Source: JAVJRN01 sp040218415 (GTDB lineage: Bacteria > Bacteroidota > Bacteroidia > Cytophagales > Cyclobacteriaceae). Taken from it: a DNA stretch of 64,000 bases. Below the pieces are notes generated by a model, which had not been told where the DNA came from, did not search any database, and was given only the letters and a program-made list of their open reading frames with translations. The position numbers and the translations under genes were made by a program. Location of the stretch: positions 74,964 to 138,963 of the forward strand of contig JAVJRN010000072.1 in assembly GCA_040218415.1 (NCBI GenBank), read 5' to 3'. Position 1 is the stretch's first letter. Every line of letters begins with the position of its first letter. Of the stretch, positions 50,131 to 60,051 are shown one piece after another.

Positions 50131-50149
50131 AATAAATTTTAAAGCGAAA

Positions 50150-51481
50150 ATGCGTAGTAGCCTATTATATTATTCAATCGTTGTTGCCCTGGCTGGATTT
50201 CTTTTCGGTTTTGATACTGTAGTCATCTCAGGGGCTGATGAACAACTTCAATTACTTTGGAATTCTTCCAACCTGTTTCATGGATTCGTGGTAATGAGCA
50301 TGGCACTGTGGGGCACGGTCGTTGGTGCGCTGTTTGGCCACATTCCAACAGATTCCTTGGGTAGGAGAAAGACACTAATTTGGATCGGGTTTCTTTATTT
50401 GATTTCTGCAGTTGGTTCATCTATTGTTTCAGACCCATATACTTTTTCTTTTTTCAGGTTTATTGGAGGTTTAGGCGTTGGCGCGTCAACTATTGCAGCC
50501 CCTGCATATATTTCTGAGATTGCTCCCAAAGAACTTCGAGGAAAACTCGTTGCGCTTTATCAATTCAATATCGTATTCGGAATACTTGTCGCTTTCGTGT
50601 CCAACTATTTCTTAAAAGATTTAGGCGAAAATGCTTGGCGGGGGATGATTGGAGCAGAGGCTATTCCAGCTTTGATTTACATCGCACTGGTATTCAGGAT
50701 ACCTGCTAGTCCAAGGTGGTTGATTTTGAAAAAAGGTAACGTAGAAAAGGCCAAAGAGGTATTTAGATTAATTGGAGTAACTGACGAGACAACACTGGAA
50801 CGTACAGTGAATTTGATAGCGCAGGAGGCAAAGGAAGAGAAGGCACACCCTGAGAATCTCTTTCAACCCAAATACCGAAAGATCATTCTGCTGGCTTTTC
50901 TTATTGCGTTTTTTAACCAGGCCTCTGGGATCAATGCTATCCTCTATTATGCGCCTAGGATCATGGCGGAAGCAGGACTAGATAAAGGCGTTTCTTTTCT
51001 TAGCAGTATCGGTATTGGATTGACCAATTTAGTATTCACACTTGTTGGATTGTACCTTATTGATTTACTGGGGAGGAAAGTGCTCATGTACATTGGGTCT
51101 ATTGGCTATATCGTGTCCCTTTCCTTGGTATCCTTAGCATTTTTTCTTGACTGGACCGGCATGGTTGTTCCCGTTCTCCTGTTCGTTTTCATAGGAGCGC
51201 ATGCCATTGGTCAGGGCACGGTGATTTGGGTGTTCATTTCAGAAATCTTCCCAAACCATCTAAGAGCCAAGGGTCAGTCTTTTGGTAGTTCTATACACTG
51301 GATCATGGCGGCTCTTATCACCATCATCATGCCTCCATTGTTGAGTGGCGCCAACCCAGGTATTGTGTTTATGATTTTTGCATGCCTGATGGTGCTACAG
51401 CTACTATTTGTGTGGGTGCTTATGCCAGAGACCAAAGGTGTGTCGCTAGAGGATATTCAATCGAATCTAATAAATAAATAA
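50150..51481 (+). CDS. MFS sugar porter (probable fructose importer)
   Basis: 443 residues, about 12 transmembrane helices. The sugar-porter signatures are visible: GFLFGFDTVVISGADEQL at the start, DSLGRRKTLIWIG between helices 2 and 3, PASPRWLILK after helix 6, the QASGINAILYYAP motif in helix 7, and the terminal MPETKGVSLEDI. It imports a monosaccharide across the inner membrane by proton symport. As the first gene after the operator, 5 bp before SusC, fructose is the likely cargo. Confidence 0.93.
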   Translation: MRSSLLYYSIVVALAGFLFGFDTVVISGADEQLQLLWNSSNLFHGFVVMSMALWGTVVGALFGHIPTDSLGRRKTLIWIGFLYLISAVGSSIVSDPYTFSFFRFIGGLGVGASTIAAPAYISEIAPKELRGKLVALYQFNIVFGILVAFVSNYFLKDLGENAWRGMIGAEAIPALIYIALVFRIPASPRWLILKKGNVEKAKEVFRLIGVTDETTLERTVNLIAQEAKEEKAHPENLFQPKYRKIILLAFLIAFFNQASGINAILYYAPRIMAEAGLDKGVSFLSSIGIGLTNLVFTLVGLYLIDLLGRKVLMYIGSIGYIVSLSLVSLAFFLDWTGMVVPVLLFVFIGAHAIGQGTVIWVFISEIFPNHLRAKGQSFGSSIHWIMAALITIIMPPLLSGANPGIVFMIFACLMVLQLLFVWVLMPETKGVSLEDIQSNLINK

Positions 51482-51486
51482 CATGA

Positions 51487-54400
51487 ATGATAAAATTCAA
51501 CAATATGAAAAGTTTTAGTTTTCTCATAATTATCCTGTTTCTCAGTTTAGTTGCCAGTGCTCAAGAACTCAAAGTTTCTGGCTTAGTAACGGATGCTGAG
51601 TACGGTGAAGGGCTTCCCGGTGCTACCATTCAAATCAAAGGGAAATCAATTGGGACCGTCACAGATATGGATGGTAATTATAGCCTTCAAGTAAATGATG
51701 GCGATGTTTTGGTATTTTCATTTATCGGATACGATCCTCAAGAAATTGCTGTCGGAAAAGAAACCATTATCAATGTAAGATTAAAGCCAGATGTTTCGGC
51801 ACTTGAGGAGGTTGTAGTTATCGGTTACACAGCCGAGAGAAAGAAGGATCTCACGGGGGCGGTATCAGTGGTGAAAATGGATGAAGTCAAAGATCTTCCT
51901 GCAGGAAATGTCATGAAAAACATTCAGGGCCGGTTGGCAGGCGTATCTGTAACTACAGATGGTTCGCCTGGGTCTAATGCAACCATTAGGATTCGAGGTA
52001 CTGGATCCTTGAATAACAATGATCCTCTTTATGTCATTGATGGAGTGCCAACCAAAAAAGGCATGCATGAACTCAATCCCAACGATATCGAATCGATACA
52101 GGTGCTTAAGGACGCTGCTTCAGCAAGCATTTATGGAGCTAGAGCAGCCAATGGAGTTATCGTAATCACGACGAAAAAGGCGAAAAGCCAAGGAGTAAGT
52201 GTAAATGTAGATGCAAACTGGTCAGTACAGCAATTCACTTCCCAACTCAACCCTTTAAATACACAGCAAAGAGGTGAGGCATTTTGGAGAGCTTCTGTAA
52301 ATGCGGGATTAAACCCTATAAGTCCTATCTATAATTATGTTTGGAATGGAGATATCAACAATCCGATCTTTGGAGGTTTAAGCACCAAAGAGTATTTGGA
52401 CGCCAATCAAACCATGATTCCAGCGGATACCAGGTGGTTTGATGAGATCTCGCAAACCGCCCTACTACAGTCGTACAATGTTCAGCTTGCTAGGGGCGGG
52501 GAAAACGGGAACGTACTTTTTTCAATGGGCTATTATGATCATGATGGGATCATTAAAGAGACTAATTTCAGACGAATAAACGCGAGAATAAACTCCGACT
52601 ATAGTTTTCTTAATGGTCTTTTTAAGATTGGACAGAACCTGCAGTTATCACTCCAGAACGAAACATTGATCAACGCGAATGACGTGATGTTTACATCACT
52701 GGTACAGCATCCAATTGTTCCTGTTCATACAATCAATGGAGGTTGGGGTGGCCCTGTGAGCGGGATGACGGATCGTCAGAACCCAGTGCGCCTTATTGAA
52801 GATTTCAAACAAAACCGATACAGTTATACTCGTCCATTCGGGAATGCATTCATTGAATTTAATCCAATAAAGTCCCTTACGGTTCGAAGCAACTTTGGTA
52901 TTGACTATAGCTATTCTTACACCAGAGCTATAAGAAAGTCATATGTATCGGGTTTTTTGTCTGAGCCAGATAACCAAGTACAGAACAATGCATCGATTGA
53001 TGGGTCATGGGTGTGGTCAAATACAGCCAATTATTCTCTTAACCTGCCCAAGAGTAGTTTTAACTTTCTTGTTGGGACAGAAAGTATCCGCTATTTAAAT
53101 GACGGCTTTTCTGCCAATATAGAGAACCTTGCTTCAGAAGATATCGATTATGCCTATTTGAGTGCAGGGACAGCAAATCCCCTCAACTCGGGTGGTGGGG
53201 ATCAATGGTCTATGTTGTCATTTTTTGGCAAAGTGAATTATCAGTATGATAATCGATACTTGGCTTCTGCGACAATAAGAAGAGACGGGGCATCCAATTT
53301 TGGACGAAACAATCGGTTCGGAAATTTCCCGTCATTTACTGTAGGCTGGAGAATTAGTGAAGAGGAGTTTATAAAGAATATTATCCCAATACCTTTTGAA
53401 TTGAAACTTAGGGGCAGTTGGGGGCAAAATGGAAACAGAGGAGATTATTCAGCGGCACGATTTAACCTGTTCACTGCTCAATATGGTAAGGAAGATGCAG
53501 TTTGGGACAATCCAACACCACCGACTTACAACCCCAACTTGGGAACCGCTTATGATCTTTATGGACAGGATTCTGGAAACCTCCCCTCAGGGTTTATCAA
53601 TGAGCAGCTTGGTAACGATGATCTGAAGTGGGAAACAACCACACAAACCAACATTGGTATTGATTTTATTTTTGCGAAGTTCTCGGGATCAGTCGATTAT
53701 TTTAAAAAGCAATCTGATGATATCATATTTGCCAGACAGCTTCCTGCTGCCGTTGGTGAGGCAAGGCTACAGTATGTCAACGGACCTTCACTGCTCAACG
53801 AAGGACTGGAGTTGGTTCTTGGCTATGACCAGGAATTGGGACGGGATTGGTTGCTAAGTCTGACAGCAAATGCCACAACCCTGAGAACAGAACTCTATGA
53901 TGCTCCTTCTGACCTAGCCATCAATACCCCTCTAACACCAGGTATTCCTAATCAAGCCAAGCAATTATTGTTTTTTAATGATCTTGTAGGGCGACCTATT
54001 AATTCATTCTATGGATATGTGGCAGATGGGCTTTTTCAGTCTCAGGAAGAAGTTACTCAACATGCCAATCAACCGGGTAAGGGAATCGGAAGAATACGCT
54101 ATAAAGATCTTGATGGAGATGGTTTCATAACAGAGTCGGATCAAACTTTTATTGGTAAAGCGGATCCTTCACTCACCTATGGGCTCAATATTGCCGTCGA
54201 ATACAAAAATTTCAGTTTTTCAGTATTTATACAAGGCGTAGCAGGAGTAGAGGCCTACAATGGCTACAAAACTTACACCGATTTTGCATCACTTTGGCCT
54301 GGAACCAACTGGGGTGACCGAACCCTAGACGCATGGTCTCCGACAAATACGAGCTCGGATATCCCCGCCCTTACCATTCTTGATTCTAACAACGAAGGAA

Positions 54401-54642
54401 GAAGGTCTACCTATTTTATTGAAAATGCTTCCTACGCTAAAATAAGAAATATGCAACTTGGGTATTCCCTTCCAGCGTCATTGCTTGAACACTTCAAAGT
54501 AGATAGAGTCAGGGCTTTTGCTCAAGTGCAGAATATTTTGGTCTACAAGAGCAAAGAATTCACAGCTCCTGATCCCGAAAATCCCAATTACGCATTCCCC
54601 ATACCAGTGATGTTTACTCTTGGAATGAACATAGGCTTATAA
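51487..54642 (+). CDS. susC: SusC-like TonB-dependent fructan transporter
   Basis: 1051 residues. Signal peptide ending VASAQ (an alternative ATG at 51505 would shorten the leader by six residues). A carboxypeptidase-regulatory-like domain follows (SGLVTDAEYGEGLPGATIQIKG), then the SusC motif ALEEVVVIGYTAERKKDLTGAV, the plug (GVSVTTDGSPGSNATIRIRG, LYVIDGVPTKKG, SIYGARAANGVIVITTKK) and a large barrel. It takes oligosaccharides through the outer membrane with the SusD lid. Five bases separate its stop from susD. Confidence 0.96.
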   Translation: MIKFNNMKSFSFLIIILFLSLVASAQELKVSGLVTDAEYGEGLPGATIQIKGKSIGTVTDMDGNYSLQVNDGDVLVFSFIGYDPQEIAVGKETIINVRLKPDVSALEEVVVIGYTAERKKDLTGAVSVVKMDEVKDLPAGNVMKNIQGRLAGVSVTTDGSPGSNATIRIRGTGSLNNNDPLYVIDGVPTKKGMHELNPNDIESIQVLKDAASASIYGARAANGVIVITTKKAKSQGVSVNVDANWSVQQFTSQLNPLNTQQRGEAFWRASVNAGLNPISPIYNYVWNGDINNPIFGGLSTKEYLDANQTMIPADTRWFDEISQTALLQSYNVQLARGGENGNVLFSMGYYDHDGIIKETNFRRINARINSDYSFLNGLFKIGQNLQLSLQNETLINANDVMFTSLVQHPIVPVHTINGGWGGPVSGMTDRQNPVRLIEDFKQNRYSYTRPFGNAFIEFNPIKSLTVRSNFGIDYSYSYTRAIRKSYVSGFLSEPDNQVQNNASIDGSWVWSNTANYSLNLPKSSFNFLVGTESIRYLNDGFSANIENLASEDIDYAYLSAGTANPLNSGGGDQWSMLSFFGKVNYQYDNRYLASATIRRDGASNFGRNNRFGNFPSFTVGWRISEEEFIKNIIPIPFELKLRGSWGQNGNRGDYSAARFNLFTAQYGKEDAVWDNPTPPTYNPNLGTAYDLYGQDSGNLPSGFINEQLGNDDLKWETTTQTNIGIDFIFAKFSGSVDYFKKQSDDIIFARQLPAAVGEARLQYVNGPSLLNEGLELVLGYDQELGRDWLLSLTANATTLRTELYDAPSDLAINTPLTPGIPNQAKQLLFFNDLVGRPINSFYGYVADGLFQSQEEVTQHANQPGKGIGRIRYKDLDGDGFITESDQTFIGKADPSLTYGLNIAVEYKNFSFSVFIQGVAGVEAYNGYKTYTDFASLWPGTNWGDRTLDAWSPTNTSSDIPALTILDSNNEGRRSTYFIENASYAKIRNMQLGYSLPASLLEHFKVDRVRAFAQVQNILVYKSKEFTAPDPENPNYAFPIPVMFTLGMNIGL

Positions 54643-54646
54643 AAAA

Positions 54647-56395
54647 ATGAAAAATTCAATCATGGAAAGATTTATCTACATATTACTTTCGGCTTCCCTG
54701 CTTCTTATAGCAAGTTCTTGTAAAGACTTTTTGGATGTCCCACCTCAGGCAGCTGTTGATAGCGGCCTGTTATCAGACCCTGAAAATGTTGATGGTCTGG
54801 TTGTGTCAGCTTACGCAATGCTCGGGCAGGATCACTACACCGTTCCTGGTCAACTGTGGCCATATGGAGACCTTAGAGCTGGAGACGCTTATAAAGGAGG
54901 AGATGGCCCTTCAGATATCTCCATTTACCACGCCATGGAAGTGTTCAATACCATACAGCCGGACATGAGTGCCTACGCGCCTTCGGTCTTGGGTGATATC
55001 AATAACAAAAAATGGCTTAGACAGTATACAGCAATCTCTCGGGTGAATTTTGCCTTACGTGTACTCAACGAAATGGATCCGTCTATCTACCCGTTACGGA
55101 ACCAGCGAATAGCAGAGATGCATTTCCTCAGAGGACATTATTATTTCGATCTGAAGATTCTATATAAATTCATCCCTTGGATTGATGAAAATGCTTCGGT
55201 TGAGGAAATTATAGCTACCACGAACAGGGAATTCACTGATCAACAATTGTGGGACAAAATCATAGCAGAATTTAGGTTGGCTGTAGATGGACTGTCGGAT
55301 ACTCAAAAGGACCTAGGCAGGCCTAGTAAATACACGGCTCAAGCCTATTTGGTAAAGGCACTCCTTTACGCAGCATATGAGCAAAACGATGATCATCAGG
55401 TCATTTCGATCAACACTGCAAATCTTGAGGAAGTCGTGGGTCTCGTGTCAGATATTGAAAATAGCGGATCTTTTGCTTTAGAACAGGATTTCGCCAATCC
55501 ATTCCTTTATGAGTATGAAAATGGGTCTGAGTCTGTTTGGGCGATACAGCGTTCACATGACGATGGTACCACTACCGGCAACATCGATTTTGGCAGTGCA
55601 TTGAATAATCCCATGAGTACCGAATTTGGATGTTGCGGTTTTCACATCCCAAGTCAAAACCTCGCAAATGCTTTCAAAACGGGTGCAAATGGTTTGCCAC
55701 AGTTTGATAGCTTCAACCAATCAGATATTGATATCCTAACCGAAACAGTGGATCCACGGCTGGATCATACGATCGCTCAACCGGACAAACCATGGAAATA
55801 TGAGACCTCCATTATTTATAACGTGGCAGACTGGTCAAGACAACCTGGTATTTATGGACCATTTTCTTCACTGAAAGAAAATGAGTCACCAAACTGTGAA
55901 TGCTTTGAACAAATTCCACCTTTCATGTCGACATCCAAAAACACAATATTAATCAGGTATGCTGACGTATTGTTATGGAAAGCCGAGGCATTGATTGAGT
56001 TGGGGCGTCACACGGAGGCTCTTCCAATCATAAATAGTATCAGGCAGAGAGCTCGCAATAGCACCACCTTGCTACAATATGCCAACGGCGACCCACTATC
56101 CAACTATCTAATTAATGATTATGATGGTTCTAACTGGACTCAGGAGTATGCCAGACAAGCATTACGCTGGGAACGACGACTTGAACTAGCCTTAGAAGGA
56201 CACAGATTTTTTGATCTGGTAAGATGGGGAATAGCTGCCGAGTCTTTGAATCAATACCTCATTGTAGAAAAAACCAAACGAGAATATTTAGAATCTGCGC
56301 TGTTTGAAGCTGGCAAGCATGAGTACCTGCCAATTCCTCAGCAGCAAATCGACCTAAGCAATAATGAGTACACGCAAAACAGGGGATACAATTAA
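54647..56395 (+). CDS. susD: SusD/RagB-like outer-membrane glycan-binding lipoprotein
   Basis: 582 residues. Lipoprotein signal with lipobox LIASSC, followed by KDFLDVPPQ, the usual SusD opening. The conserved AEMHFLRGHYYFDL helix, the late VLLWKAEALIELGRH and INSIRQRARN repeats and RRLELALEGHRFFDLVRWG all match RagB/SusD. An in-frame ATG at 54662 is an alternative start. It forms the lid of the SusC transporter and captures the oligosaccharide on the cell surface. Confidence 0.96.
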   Translation: MKNSIMERFIYILLSASLLLIASSCKDFLDVPPQAAVDSGLLSDPENVDGLVVSAYAMLGQDHYTVPGQLWPYGDLRAGDAYKGGDGPSDISIYHAMEVFNTIQPDMSAYAPSVLGDINNKKWLRQYTAISRVNFALRVLNEMDPSIYPLRNQRIAEMHFLRGHYYFDLKILYKFIPWIDENASVEEIIATTNREFTDQQLWDKIIAEFRLAVDGLSDTQKDLGRPSKYTAQAYLVKALLYAAYEQNDDHQVISINTANLEEVVGLVSDIENSGSFALEQDFANPFLYEYENGSESVWAIQRSHDDGTTTGNIDFGSALNNPMSTEFGCCGFHIPSQNLANAFKTGANGLPQFDSFNQSDIDILTETVDPRLDHTIAQPDKPWKYETSIIYNVADWSRQPGIYGPFSSLKENESPNCECFEQIPPFMSTSKNTILIRYADVLLWKAEALIELGRHTEALPIINSIRQRARNSTTLLQYANGDPLSNYLINDYDGSNWTQEYARQALRWERRLELALEGHRFFDLVRWGIAAESLNQYLIVEKTKREYLESALFEAGKHEYLPIPQQQIDLSNNEYTQNRGYN

Positions 56396-56425
56396 TATTA
56401 ACAAATAACTAAAACGAATAACATT

Positions 56426-57694
56426 ATGAAGATGAGAATTAAATTTATGGCTTTGATGTTTTTGATAGCATCTACAATGACTATTACTTCATGTTCCGAA
56501 GATGAAGTAAATCCCGGTGAAGCTTTTATGATAGGATTTACCATAGGAGACATCAGAGGTTCGATTGACGAAACGAACAAAACCGTAACGCTTGAGCTAC
56601 CAGCAACCGCAGATATCACCGCAGTGACGCCTATAGTAGTAGTTTCTGCAGGAGCAACTGTAAGTCCGGAATCTGGCGCTAGCGTAGATTTTACTAATCC
56701 GGTGGTGTTCACAGTAACTGATAATTCAGGAACGGTGAGTGTAGATTATACCGTAACTATCGAACAGGCAGATTTACGAAAAATTGCTTTCATAGGAGTA
56801 GCCGCGGAAAATACTGCAGCCTCATGGGATGCTTTAGATGGTAGCGATTATGATTTGAATGATGATCAAGCGGCAGCCACATGGTTCGCAGCGAATGTTG
56901 CTTCTTCTACTACAGAGGTAGCTTATCACTCTGTCGAAGGAGTAGCCAATGGCCAGAGCCTTAGTGATTATCACGCTGTTTGGATCCAGTTCGACGGTGG
57001 ATGGTGGGGAGGCGAAGTAGCCCAGTTCCCTAATAATACCAATCACTGCTTACTTATGGAATCGGGTGTCGGTTTTGATGTGCCTTGTGAGACACTTTCT
57101 GCGAATTTTGTGACTGCTGTTAAAAATTATTATGAAGCTGGTGGGAATATCCTTTTTGGAAATTTCGCAGGATCTATGGTAGACGAAATTGGCGCAGTGT
57201 CATCTTCTGATCTTGCACCAAACAACAATTTTGGTGGTATAAATGTAGATGATGGCGCTACAGGTGGTGCTTGGGGCGTAAGATGGGCAGGAGATACCGG
57301 AAGCCCAATGTTTGATGGTATTGTTACCAGTACGGATGAAGGCTGTGCAGCACCATTTTTTATTACGCTGGAGTCTGGAACTTTGAAAAAGAACAGATCC
57401 AATCAGTACAACTTGAACTTTGGTCCGTGGGCTCCTAATGGGGATACAGATCCTCTTGCAGAAAGAAGAGCGTCATTTGAAAGTATGACTGGTGGAACCA
57501 TTCTGATTGAAAATTGTGGTCAAAACGAACCTCAAATGGTCGAATGGGAAGCATCAGGAAGTAAAGGAACCGTAATAGCCATCTTAGGTGGTACCTATGA
57601 TTGGTATGTGGGTGGAGTTGCCAATAATGATAACATCCCAACCTTAACGGAGAACACCTTACTTTACTTAGCAGATAAAGCTTTAGTAGACTAA
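56426..57694 (+). CDS. Surface glycan-binding lipoprotein, DUF4960-like with Ig-type N-domain
   Basis: 422 residues. Lipobox TITSC, then SEDEVNPG, an acidic surface-export-like stretch. Residues ~35-110 form an Ig-like domain (DIRGSIDETNKTVTLELP, FTNPVVFTVTDNSGTVSVDYTVTI). The rest has a flavodoxin-like/DUF4960 pattern (KIAFIGVAAENTAASWDAL, YHAVWIQFDGGWWGG, VKNYYEAGGNILFGNFAG). The equivalent locus protein in B. thetaiotaomicron binds levan on the surface. It lies at the SusE/F position after susD and is followed by a terminator. Confidence 0.82.
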   Translation: MKMRIKFMALMFLIASTMTITSCSEDEVNPGEAFMIGFTIGDIRGSIDETNKTVTLELPATADITAVTPIVVVSAGATVSPESGASVDFTNPVVFTVTDNSGTVSVDYTVTIEQADLRKIAFIGVAAENTAASWDALDGSDYDLNDDQAAATWFAANVASSTTEVAYHSVEGVANGQSLSDYHAVWIQFDGGWWGGEVAQFPNNTNHCLLMESGVGFDVPCETLSANFVTAVKNYYEAGGNILFGNFAGSMVDEIGAVSSSDLAPNNNFGGINVDDGATGGAWGVRWAGDTGSPMFDGIVTSTDEGCAAPFFITLESGTLKKNRSNQYNLNFGPWAPNGDTDPLAERRASFESMTGGTILIENCGQNEPQMVEWEASGSKGTVIAILGGTYDWYVGGVANNDNIPTLTENTLLYLADKALVD

Positions 57695-57706
57695 TTTCTT
57701 CATGTT

Positions 57707-57738
57707 ATCAAGCCACGTCAATGATGTGGCTTGATTTT
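57707..57738 (+). terminator. Hairpin terminator between the glycan-binding protein and GH32 genes
   Basis: ATCAAGCCAC and GTGGCTTGAT pair perfectly around a 9-base loop, followed by TTTT. It lies inside the operon, so it is likely to reduce transcription into the downstream enzymes rather than stop it fully. Confidence 0.8.
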
Positions 57739-57755
57739 AAAAATCCCCAATTCAT

Positions 57756-59996
57756 ATGATACGTATTGTCTTACATTTAATTTTCCTTATCCTTCTTGTT
57801 GGTGAGCTTTCAGCACAGCCTAGCTATACTGAAATGTATAGACCGCAGTATCATGCTTCACCGCGAAATGGTTTCATGGGCGACCCAAATGGGCCAATAA
57901 AGTTCAATGGCGATTATCATCTTTTTTGGTGGGGACATCTAAGATCTAAAGATATGGTGCATTGGCAGGATATCAATAGTAATGCATTGAATGGTACTCC
58001 CTCAGGATTTGGAAATTGGTCGGGCTCGGTAGTCGTTGACTTTGACAATACAGCCGGATTCAATACAGAAAATGATACCGCAATGATTGCGGTATATACG
58101 CTAAACGATAATGCAACAGGTAACCAAAGCCAAGCGATTTCCATAAGTTTGAATCACGGATCATTCGACTATTACGAGGGGAATCCTGTCATTGAAGGCA
58201 ATGAGCCAGATTTCAGAGATCCTCAAGTTTTTTGGCATGCGCCTACTGGCAAATGGGTCATGGTGATTACAAAACCAGTAGATCGAGGTATCCAAATATA
58301 CGATTCTGACGATTTAAAAAACTGGACCTATAAAAGCACTTTTGACGGAGTTGGTGCAAGGAAGGAAGTATGGGAAGTTCCAGATCTATTCCAACTTCCG
58401 CTAAATGGAGATGTGAACAACATGAAATGGGTAATGACCTGTGGCATGGGGCCAAACAAAATGCAGTTTTGGGTAGGTGATTTCGATGGGACAACATTCA
58501 CTCTGGTGCAGGATGAGAACTTCTACACTGGGGAACAAGTGGCTGGAGTGTTATTTGAGGACTTTGAAAATGGCTATGGTGACTGGTCAGCAGAAGGAAC
58601 TGCGTTTGGAAATCAACCAGCGAATGGCGCACTGCCAGACCAGCAGGAAGTAATGGGGTTTACAGGGGCAAGTTTAGCCAATAGCTTTCTCAATGGAGAC
58701 AGTAACATAGGGAAGCTCATTTCACCTGAATTTATTATCGAGCATGCCTTCATAAATTTCCAGATTGGAGGTGGAACTGCTGGTAATGAGCTAGGGCTTA
58801 GAGTGGTGGTAAATGGGGAGACAGTTCAGTCAGTAGCCAGCACTAGCAATACTGAAGTGATGCAGTGGCGCGGAGTAGATGTAAGCCAATATATTGGGCA
58901 ATCTGCTCATATCGAAATAGTGGATGACGCTACTAACGGGTGGGGACATGTTCTCGTGGATCACATCGTATTTTCTAATGAACTGTATGACACGCGTATT
59001 GAAAACGCTAATTGGGCAGATTGGGGATATGACTTTTATGCAGGAAAGACATTTAGAAATTATGACTCGGATGATGATCGACAAATTTGGCTAGCATGGA
59101 TGGGTAACTGGACTTATGCACGTGATGTACCAACTAAACCATGGAAGGGAAATCAATCTCTCCCAAGAGCGTTGAGTCTTGTCAAAGGTGATTATGGTTA
59201 TCAACTTTTACAAAAGCCAATTGAGGAACTCAAGTCCTTGAGAACCCAAGAGTATTCACTACCTACTGGTAAAGTAAATGGTACCCAACCTTTAACCGGG
59301 TTTGCTCCTGAATGGAACGTCTACGAATTGGAACTTTCATTTAAGATTGATGCCCGAGACCAGGTCTTTGGTATTAGTCTGGCTAAGTCTGAAAAGCATG
59401 AAGGAATCAAGGTCACTTATGATGCTCATACCTCTGTTTTGGAATTGGACAGGTCAGGTACACCATTCAGTTTTGCATTTAGGCGCATATCAAAAGCACC
59501 CATACATTTTCCTAAAGACAGTATTTTGAACCTGCATATTTATGTTGATCAAGCCTCAATAGAAGTATTTGCCAATGATTATGAAACGTCTATCAGCTCA
59601 CTTGCTTTTACAGACGTTTTAAGTACTGGTATATCCCTATTTAGTGAAAACGATCCTGTGGAACTGTTACTGTTCAAAGCTTGGGACTTAGAATCTATCC
59701 ATGGTATCACTCCAGATCAGGTTGAGAAACCAGAAATTGAAGGCCCAGAAATTCTCAACATTGAACAACCAGAAAAAATGTTTTTCCCAAACCCAGTAAA
59801 AGCTGGTGGTAAACTGACAATTGCAAAGAATTATCAGAGTTGTGCCGTCTATGATCTTGCGGGCAATTTGATATTTAAGGAGCAAGGGTTAATTACCGGC
59901 AGTACACATATTCCCGAATATTTGAATCCCGGTATCTATATTCTCGAATTGAATGGGGCTAAAACGAGTCGAGAAAGACTTTTAGTCACCAAATAA
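57756..59996 (+). CDS. GH32 fructan hydrolase with inserted domain and T9SS sorting tail
   Basis: 746 residues; signal peptide ending GELSAQ. Catalytic residues of the five-bladed GH32 propeller are intact: nucleophile Asp43 in FMGDPNGP (the usual WMNDPNG has W and N here changed to F and G), Asp155 in FRDPQVF, and acid/base Glu207 in VWEVPDLF (Cys of WECPD replaced by Val). Residues ~266-410 are a beta-sandwich-like insertion (FEDFENGYGDWSAEGTAFGN) between blades, which resumes at WGYDFYAGKTF. The C-terminal ~70 residues are a T9SS sorting domain (FFPNPVKAGGKLTI, GIYILELNGAKTSRERLLVTK). Expected to be an exported levanase or inulinase. Confidence 0.93.
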   Translation: MIRIVLHLIFLILLVGELSAQPSYTEMYRPQYHASPRNGFMGDPNGPIKFNGDYHLFWWGHLRSKDMVHWQDINSNALNGTPSGFGNWSGSVVVDFDNTAGFNTENDTAMIAVYTLNDNATGNQSQAISISLNHGSFDYYEGNPVIEGNEPDFRDPQVFWHAPTGKWVMVITKPVDRGIQIYDSDDLKNWTYKSTFDGVGARKEVWEVPDLFQLPLNGDVNNMKWVMTCGMGPNKMQFWVGDFDGTTFTLVQDENFYTGEQVAGVLFEDFENGYGDWSAEGTAFGNQPANGALPDQQEVMGFTGASLANSFLNGDSNIGKLISPEFIIEHAFINFQIGGGTAGNELGLRVVVNGETVQSVASTSNTEVMQWRGVDVSQYIGQSAHIEIVDDATNGWGHVLVDHIVFSNELYDTRIENANWADWGYDFYAGKTFRNYDSDDDRQIWLAWMGNWTYARDVPTKPWKGNQSLPRALSLVKGDYGYQLLQKPIEELKSLRTQEYSLPTGKVNGTQPLTGFAPEWNVYELELSFKIDARDQVFGISLAKSEKHEGIKVTYDAHTSVLELDRSGTPFSFAFRRISKAPIHFPKDSILNLHIYVDQASIEVFANDYETSISSLAFTDVLSTGISLFSENDPVELLLFKAWDLESIHGITPDQVEKPEIEGPEILNIEQPEKMFFPNPVKAGGKLTIAKNYQSCAVYDLAGNLIFKEQGLITGSTHIPEYLNPGIYILELNGAKTSRERLLVTK

Positions 59997-60051
59997 TATA
60001 GTTTTCAAGAGATTGAAAAGTCCCTTCCCAATAATCACCATTCAACATAAG

